A stretch of DNA of 10,428 bases, taken from an uncultured beta proteobacterium (GTDB lineage Bacteria; Pseudomonadota; Gammaproteobacteria; Burkholderiales; Burkholderiaceae_C). A program made the translations under genes and the position numbers. The notes beneath the pieces are model-generated. The model was not told the origin of the DNA and did no database searches. It saw nothing but the letters and a program-made list of their open reading frames with translations. The stretch is taken from positions 1 through 10,428 of the forward strand of contig CAILKA010000317.1 of assembly GCA_903834645.1 (NCBI GenBank). The letters are read 5' to 3'. This document shows, piece after piece, positions 7,161 to 10,428 of the stretch (position 1 is the stretch's first letter; the number at the start of each line of letters is the position of its first letter).

Positions 7161-7186
7161 GTCCGCTTGAGCAAAGGTTCAGGGCG
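7161..7186 (-). repeat. attC-like half-site between GFA and DUF2164 genes
   Basis: On the minus strand this reads GAACC, TTTGC, then TCAAGCGGAC, close to the half-site at 9641-9661 (GAACC, CTACGC, TCAACCGGA). It lies between the GFA stop and the DUF2164 start. No matching right half is seen, because the DUF2164 coding sequence begins 18 nt later. It may be a remnant or chance. Confidence 0.3.
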
Positions 7187-7206
7187 CAGTCTGGGTGAGC
7201 GCCCCG

Positions 7207-7689
7207 TCAGGCGTCGCTTCGCGCCAGGACAGGCGCGGCATGGCGGTCTGGGGTGTTCGCCGTACCGTCGAGGCTCGCGCGAGCCTGGCGAAAGCAGTCC
7301 GTGTCGGCGGGCAACACCACACCCGACTGCGCGGACTCCGTCCAGATGTGCGAGGTGATGGTGAGCGAATCCGGATCGTCGAAGGCGCCGCGTGACAGGG
7401 CCCGGTACTCCGGCCAGCGTTCGAAGGTCAGCGACACGCTCGTTCCGCAACGCGGGCAGAAGTGCACATGGACGAGCTTGGCACTGCTCTGCGATCGGTG
7501 CCCGTAGGTGGAAGGCGTGATGCCCGAGAGAGACACCGCCTCGATCGGGTACATCGCCTCCGCATAACTGGATGTGCCGGTCATGCGCTGGCAGAACGTG
7601 CAGTGGCAGACAAGTGTCCGCAGGGGCTCGCCGCGCGCCTCGAAACGAATCGAGCCGCACAGGCAACCGCCTGACCGTAGAGCGTGCAT
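7207..7689 (-). CDS. GFA (CENP-V/GFA-like) zinc-binding protein, second copy
   Basis: A 160-residue GFA-fold protein with the expected zinc ligands: CLC at residues 9-11, CHCTFC at 28-33 and CPRC at 78-81, followed by GTSVSLTFE and a SHIWTES segment (113-119) typical of the fold's last strands. The start at ATG 7689 is placed directly before the first ligand pair and has GAAGG 6 nt upstream. It is diverged from the GFA gene at 2575-3030, so the two represent separate acquisitions or an old duplication. The end of the gene (RSDA, then the stop) shares 12 identical bases with the GNAT end at 6309. No substrate can be assigned. Confidence 0.9.
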   Translation of the reverse strand: MHALRSGGCLCGSIRFEARGEPLRTLVCHCTFCQRMTGTSSYAEAMYPIEAVSLSGITPSTYGHRSQSSAKLVHVHFCPRCGTSVSLTFERWPEYRALSRGAFDDPDSLTITSHIWTESAQSGVVLPADTDCFRQARASLDGTANTPDRHAAPVLARSDA

Positions 7690-7726
7690 GCTGAACCTTC
7701 GAGAGGAGCAAAGGGCCGCCAGGTGT

Positions 7727-7828
7727 TCAAGAAGCCGGACCCGCAGCCCCCTGGCGTGCGGCTGCGAGTGCGGGTGCGGCGGGGCCGATGAGGTCCCACA
7801 GGTTGCCGTAGAGGTCACGCTGCGCCAT
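7727..7828 (-). pseudogene. Probable 3' remnant of a VOC (glyoxalase-like) gene
   Basis: A short open stretch begins MAQRDLYGNLWDLIGPA, which resembles the conserved last strand of VOC/glyoxalase-like proteins (D-x-x-G-N-x-W-D-L). The remaining tail is Ala-rich and ends at a TGA at 7729-7727. No upstream VOC-like sequence is found in any minus-strand frame up to the repeat at 7908, so at most the final 20-odd codons survive. It lies between the DUF4345 and GFA genes; nothing else is seen in 7690-7907. The resemblance is by recognised motif only. Confidence 0.4.
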
Positions 7829-7907
7829 GTGGCGAACTCTACGCGCGACGAAACAGGCCGCGCCAGCAAGCGCTTGGTGCGGATGGGAAGGCCGATGAAG
7901 TTGCGCA

Positions 7908-7988
7908 TCAATGCGGCGCCCGGGCCGCAGTGGAATGACGCCCGGACGACGCCTGCTGTTGCGCGTCCGATTGAGCGTGGGGCTAGGC
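7908..7988 (-). repeat. Imperfect palindromic repeat, copy A (attC-like)
   Basis: The core 7913-7981 matches 9588-9657 at 56 of 71 columns by hand count. Copy A can fold: outer arms TCAAT-CGG-CGC (7908-7919, one G bulged) and GCG-CCG-ATTGA (7963-7974, one T bulged), and an inner CCGGGC/GCCCGG stem (7920-7925, 7940-7945). On the minus strand it begins GCCTAGC, which contains the DUF4345 stop, then a 7-nt spacer, then TCAATCGGACGC. This equals the R''-spacer-L'' order of integron attC sites (consensus RYYYAAC, one base off). The expected GTTRRRY core at the other end is not intact. Confidence 0.6.
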
Positions 7989-8321
7989 TGCACCGGTGAG
8001 CAAGAGTGCGCCAATCGTCAGTTCGAGCGCAGCGCCTCCGAGGGCTTTGGGAAAGCTGCCTTTGTCTAGAACAAGAGAGGGAAATCGGAGCAGGCCAGCT
8101 CCGATCCACGATGCGCCAGCGATCAGGTAGGCGTCCGGCGACTGGATGACAAGGCAGGTCACGCCCATGGCGAGGAAGAGGCCACCGTAGGTCGCCCTGA
8201 TTTCCGATACGCCGAGGCCTCCAATGGGCTGGATCGACACAAGCCTGGCCGCCCGATGTGGCGCGAGGACTCCCAAGAGCCCCATCGCCGTGCACAGCGC
8301 GGCTCCGATGATTGAAAGCAT
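7983..8321 (-). CDS. DUF4345-like small membrane protein
   Basis: A 112-residue hydrophobic protein with about four membrane segments (near residues 2-20, 44-60, 64-82 and 92-111). The segment GLGVSEIRATYGGLFLAMG (35-53) carries the conserved E-I-R-A-x-Y-G-G pattern of DUF4345 and related small membrane proteins of unknown function. I start it at ATG 8321, directly before the first helix; an in-frame GTG at 8360 would add 13 polar residues. Its TAG stop lies inside the first 7-mer of repeat copy A. Base composition is visibly lower in GC than the adjoining cyclase gene (32 of 60 bases in 8041-8100), suggesting separate origin. Confidence 0.75.
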   Translation of the reverse strand: MLSIIGAALCTAMGLLGVLAPHRAARLVSIQPIGGLGVSEIRATYGGLFLAMGVTCLVIQSPDAYLIAGASWIGAGLLRFPSLVLDKGSFPKALGGAALELTIGALLLTGAA

Positions 8322-8369
8322 GGGATGTGAAGGGCGCTGGAGGCGAAACGCAGGTCGCATGTATGCCGA

Positions 8370-8392
8370 ACCTGTGCCGCGCTGACACAGGT
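8370..8392 (-). terminator. Possible terminator hairpin after the diguanylate cyclase gene
   Basis: Perfect 7-bp arms ACCTGTG and CACAGGT around a 9-nt loop, 34 nt after the cyclase stop and 49 nt before the DUF4345 start. No T run follows on the minus strand, so it may be a pause or RNA-stability structure instead. Confidence 0.3.
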
Positions 8393-8425
8393 GCTGGCGT
8401 CGTTGATGGGTGTCTCGACGACCTG

Positions 8426-9496
8426 TCAGGCCACGACGGCCCGCTCGGCGTCGACCGTGACACGGTTGCGTCCTTCGTGCTTGCTGCGGTAGAGCGCGCG
8501 GTCGGCTCGCGTGGTCGCGCTCAGCAGATCGTGGTCGCGATCAACCTCGGCGATGCCGAAGGACATCGTCACGCTGAGCGCGCGGCCGCCGATCTCGATC
8601 TGCGCCGCCGCCACGGCCAGGCGAAGCCGCTCGGCCACCTCGTACGCGCTGCGGCTGTCGCAGGCCGGCAGGAGCGCCAGAAACTCCTCGCCGCCCCAGC
8701 GCGCCAGCACGTCGCAGTCGCGCAGGCCCTCGCGCAGCATCGCGGCCAGCCGCACCAGCACCTTGTCGCCCGCGTCGTGGCCGAACTCGTCGTTGATCCG
8801 CTTGAAGAAATCCACGTCGGCCAGTATCAGGGTGACCGGCTCGCCGCTGCGCTGCATCCGGCTCAGCTCGGCCGCGGCGCGCGCGTGGAACTGGGTGCGG
8901 TTGGCGAGCCCGGTCAGGGGGTCGATCGTCGCCATCTGCAGCAGCTGCCGCTCGGCATCGACGACGCGCACGCGGTAGTAGGCGGCTATCGCGTAGAACA
9001 TGCCGAACACCAGCACGATGTTGACCCACATGGCAATGCCGGCCTGCAGCGGCGGCAGCGGGCGCAGCGGGCCGAGCCACGCACACACCGCGTACAGCGC
9101 GGCGTAGGCCACCAGCACCGCGCCTGTGAGCGGCAGCGCACGGCGCGGCGGCGTCCCGATCACCAGGAGTGGAACGGACAACATCATCAGGAAGTAATGA
9201 AAGCCGCTGTCCCACCCGAGGAGCAGCGAACCGACCACGGCGTGGCCGATCGCCTCGATCCATATCAGCGCGGCGGCCAGCAGATTGCGGCGCCGCTACA
9301 GCAGCCATCGCGATGTGGCGTAAAGCGCGACGCTGACGACGCTCACCAACACCAGCGGCAAGGAACCAAGCAGTGCGTACAGCAACACCCAGGCGGCGTT
9401 GATGCCGCCGGCAACGACGACCACGCGCTTGAGCATGCTCCAGTAGGCGGCACCGGACAGGCGCCGGCGCGGCGGCATCAGGGTTTGCTCGGCCAT
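8426..9496 (-). pseudogene. Membrane diguanylate cyclase (GGDEF) interrupted by an amber codon
   Basis: A 356-codon frame from ATG 9496 that encodes a membrane-anchored enzyme making cyclic di-GMP from two GTP. Codons 1-66 hold two hydrophobic helices, codon 67 is TAG (9296-9298), and the same frame continues with RRRNLLAAALIW, further membrane helices to about residue 176, then a GGDEF domain: TIDPLTGLANR, DVDFFKRINDEFGHDAGD and active-site GGEEF (about 258-262). An RxxD inhibitory site (RDCD) precedes GGEEF by five residues. The downstream part is open from GTG 9238, but no good Shine-Dalgarno is near it. A single C-to-T change (CAG to TAG) would explain the stop. Alternatives are sequencing error, readthrough, or internal start. 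Confidence 0.85.
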
Positions 9497-9537
9497 GTGA
9501 TCGGTGTCGTCACGAACCGCCAGGTTCTTGAGGGAAG

Positions 9538-9843
9538 TTATGGCCGCAGTGCTGCCTGACGTGAATCTACCGCACGTGCGGCAGCTGGCGGCGGCCGGGC
9601 CACAATGAAATGAAGGCCCGGCGACGAACGCTGTTCCACATCCGGTTGAGCGTAGGGTTCCCGCCCAAGCCCGGTCTCGCGAGCGAGTTGGGTCATGCCT
9701 GTGGCGCGGGCAAAGTCGCCAAGGGCTGCCGCAACGAGTGCAGGATTGCCTTCCTCCAACGTGGCCTCCAGGTACGCCGCGATGTCCTCGTCAGTTTCGA
9801 GGTGTTCGGCTGGATCCCACTGTGTGGTCTGGGTCTTTGCCAT
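9538..9843 (-). CDS. Truncated addiction-module antidote (HI1420/HigA-like), no toxin partner
   Basis: A 101-residue reading frame whose first 62 residues (WDPAEHLETDEDIAAYLEA, then ALVAAALGDFARATGM, then TQLARETGLGRE) match the putative addiction-module antidote family, a Cro/CI-like helix-turn-helix that represses its operon and neutralises a RelE/HigB-type toxin. At residue 62, where homologues continue with a SLYKALS-like recognition helix, the sequence switches into repeat copy B and then random-looking Pro/Ala residues. The DNA-binding half is therefore lost. Homologues normally follow their toxin gene; here the upstream gene is a hydrolase ending 71 nt away. Start at ATG 9843 is by homology. 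Probably non-functional. Confidence 0.7.
   Translation of the reverse strand: MAKTQTTQWDPAEHLETDEDIAAYLEATLEEGNPALVAAALGDFARATGMTQLARETGLGREPYAQPDVEQRSSPGLHFIVARPPPAAARAVDSRQAALRP
9570..9581. other. 12-bp perfect palindrome upstream of the cyclase gene
   Basis: CCGCACGTGCGG is a perfect palindrome 73 nt before the cyclase start. A dimeric regulator could bind such a site, but no second copy is seen and a chance origin in GC-rich DNA is possible. Confidence 0.25.
9588..9663 (-). repeat. Imperfect palindromic repeat, copy B (attC-like)
   Basis: Second copy of the repeat at 7908-7988, same orientation. It has a perfect 8-bp inner stem, GCCGGGCC at 9594-9601 and GGCCCGGC at 9615-9622, with a 13-nt loop. 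On the minus strand it starts with a 7-mer ending AAC (9663-9657), then a 7-nt spacer (CCTACGC), then TCAACCGG (9649-9642), as in attC left halves. The outer right arm present in copy A is absent: similarity stops at 9588. Its left boundary coincides with the point where the antitoxin homology ends. Confidence 0.6.
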
Positions 9844-9914
9844 GGTCAGACCCCTACAGTTAGGCGCTCTCGGGATCCATATGGGTACCACGCTGAAGCA
9901 CTCGGCTTGTCGCA

Positions 9915-10428
9915 TCAGCGCAAACGCAACGTGAAGAAGTCAAGTAACGGCGCACTGTACTCATCAAGCCACGAGTGCGCATCGACGCTGCGGGAGCCTC
10001 CGTCGAGCATGAATGGCGCCTCTTCCGGGTAGCCACGGGACAGCAGCTGAGTTCGTACCTTGGCAACACAGGATCGATCAATGATCCCATCTTGTGCGTG
10101 GTGAAACTGGCGGAAGACTGGCTTCGTCACGCTGGCAGCGCTGTCCCATGTCTTCTCGTTGGGATAGCTGCTGGCTTCACAGGCCCCGGGTTCGATGACT
10201 TGGCGCCTGGTTTCGTTGTCGAAACCTGCTCCAGCAACATTGGCGCGATCTCCAGGTCGCCTTGTACAGTCTCGGAACCATCCGTAGGGATCTCCGCTCG
10301 AAACCGGAGCTAAGGCTGTGACGAGTTCGGGAAAGCGGCTGGCTACCCTCACCGCCATGAATCCGCCAGATGAGTGGCCTGTCACAAATACCTCGCTTCT
10401 ACTGCCCGAAGGTCGCTTTTCAGGGATA
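9915..10428 (-). CDS. Alpha/beta-hydrolase, PHB depolymerase/esterase-like (5' end outside window)
   Basis: The C-terminal 170 residues are visible; the frame is open to the window edge with SEVFVTGHSSGG leading in. The nucleophile motif is GHSSGG, the acid is probably the aspartate in QDGIIDRSCV, and the histidine is in VDAHSW near the end. This order and the strand before the Ser match the LpqC/polyhydroxybutyrate depolymerase and feruloyl-esterase-like hydrolases, usually secreted; the signal peptide would be outside the window. Codon use is less GC-biased than in the cyclase or peptidase genes. It ends 71 nt before the truncated antitoxin. Exact substrate is unknown. Confidence 0.8.
   Translation of the reverse strand, partial: IPEKRPSGSRSEVFVTGHSSGGFMAVRVASRFPELVTALAPVSSGDPYGWFRDCTRRPGDRANVAGAGFDNETRRQVIEPGACEASSYPNEKTWDSAASVTKPVFRQFHHAQDGIIDRSCVAKVRTQLLSRGYPEEAPFMLDGGSRSVDAHSWLDEYSAPLLDFFTLRLR

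Noticed and set aside
5274..7358. A 694-codon plus-strand open frame across the SDR, CWC, GNAT and DUF2164 genes
   Set aside because: It lies opposite four recognised minus-strand genes, has no family motifs and has a composition typical of a GC-rich shadow frame.
9514..9527. GAACC-GCCA-GGTTC hairpin before the cyclase start
   Set aside because: Only five base pairs with no T run; too weak to call a terminator or regulator.
8312..9559. A 415-codon plus-strand open frame opposite the diguanylate cyclase gene
   Set aside because: The opposite strand carries clear GGDEF motifs; the plus translation is Gln/His/Arg-rich with no recognisable domain.
1..10428. CRISPR arrays, tRNA or rRNA genes, transposases and phage genes
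   Set aside because: None recognised on either strand when reading the whole window.

Overview
The window looks like chromosomal DNA of a high-GC betaproteobacterium, most likely order Burkholderiales (Comamonadaceae or a relative). The reasons are strong G/C at third codon positions, long spurious open frames opposite real genes, and families common there (PACE efflux, GFA proteins, DUF2164, Cys-rich CWC, DUF4345). The genus cannot be named from sequence alone. I see no rRNA, tRNA, CRISPR array, transposase or integrase.

Region 1 (1-3030, all minus strand) is a tight six-gene run read right to left: GFA protein, GNAT acetyltransferase, secreted alpha/beta-hydrolase esterase, PACE-type efflux protein (start overlapping the esterase stop), four-helix membrane protein, and a RimJ/RimL-like GNAT cut by the window edge. 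Region 2 (3202-5178, plus) is an exported M3-family oligoendopeptidase F, the only plus-strand gene, divergent from the GFA gene. Region 3 (5367-6758, minus) is a nested GNAT, Cys-rich CWC, NAD(P)-binding SDR cluster with overlapping ends.

Region 4 (6790-8321, minus) is patchwork: a decayed second copy of part of the SDR gene, a DUF2164 gene, a second GFA gene, a likely VOC-family 3' remnant and a DUF4345 membrane protein. Region 5 (8426-9496, minus) is a membrane diguanylate cyclase with intact GGEEF and RxxD sites but an in-frame amber codon after residue 66. Region 6 (9538-10428, minus) holds a 3'-truncated, toxin-less antitoxin and an esterase/depolymerase-like hydrolase running off the window.

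The least expected signal is in regions 4-6. Two copies of a ~70-nt imperfect-palindromic repeat (56 of 71 aligned columns identical by hand count) lie 1.7 kb apart in the same orientation. One directly follows the DUF4345 stop codon and the other replaces the missing end of the antitoxin. Half-site layout (7-mer, 7-nt spacer, TCAAYCGG) resembles integron attC sites, and small promoterless-looking genes in one orientation suit a decayed cassette array. No integrase and no fully intact attC is visible, so this remains a hypothesis.
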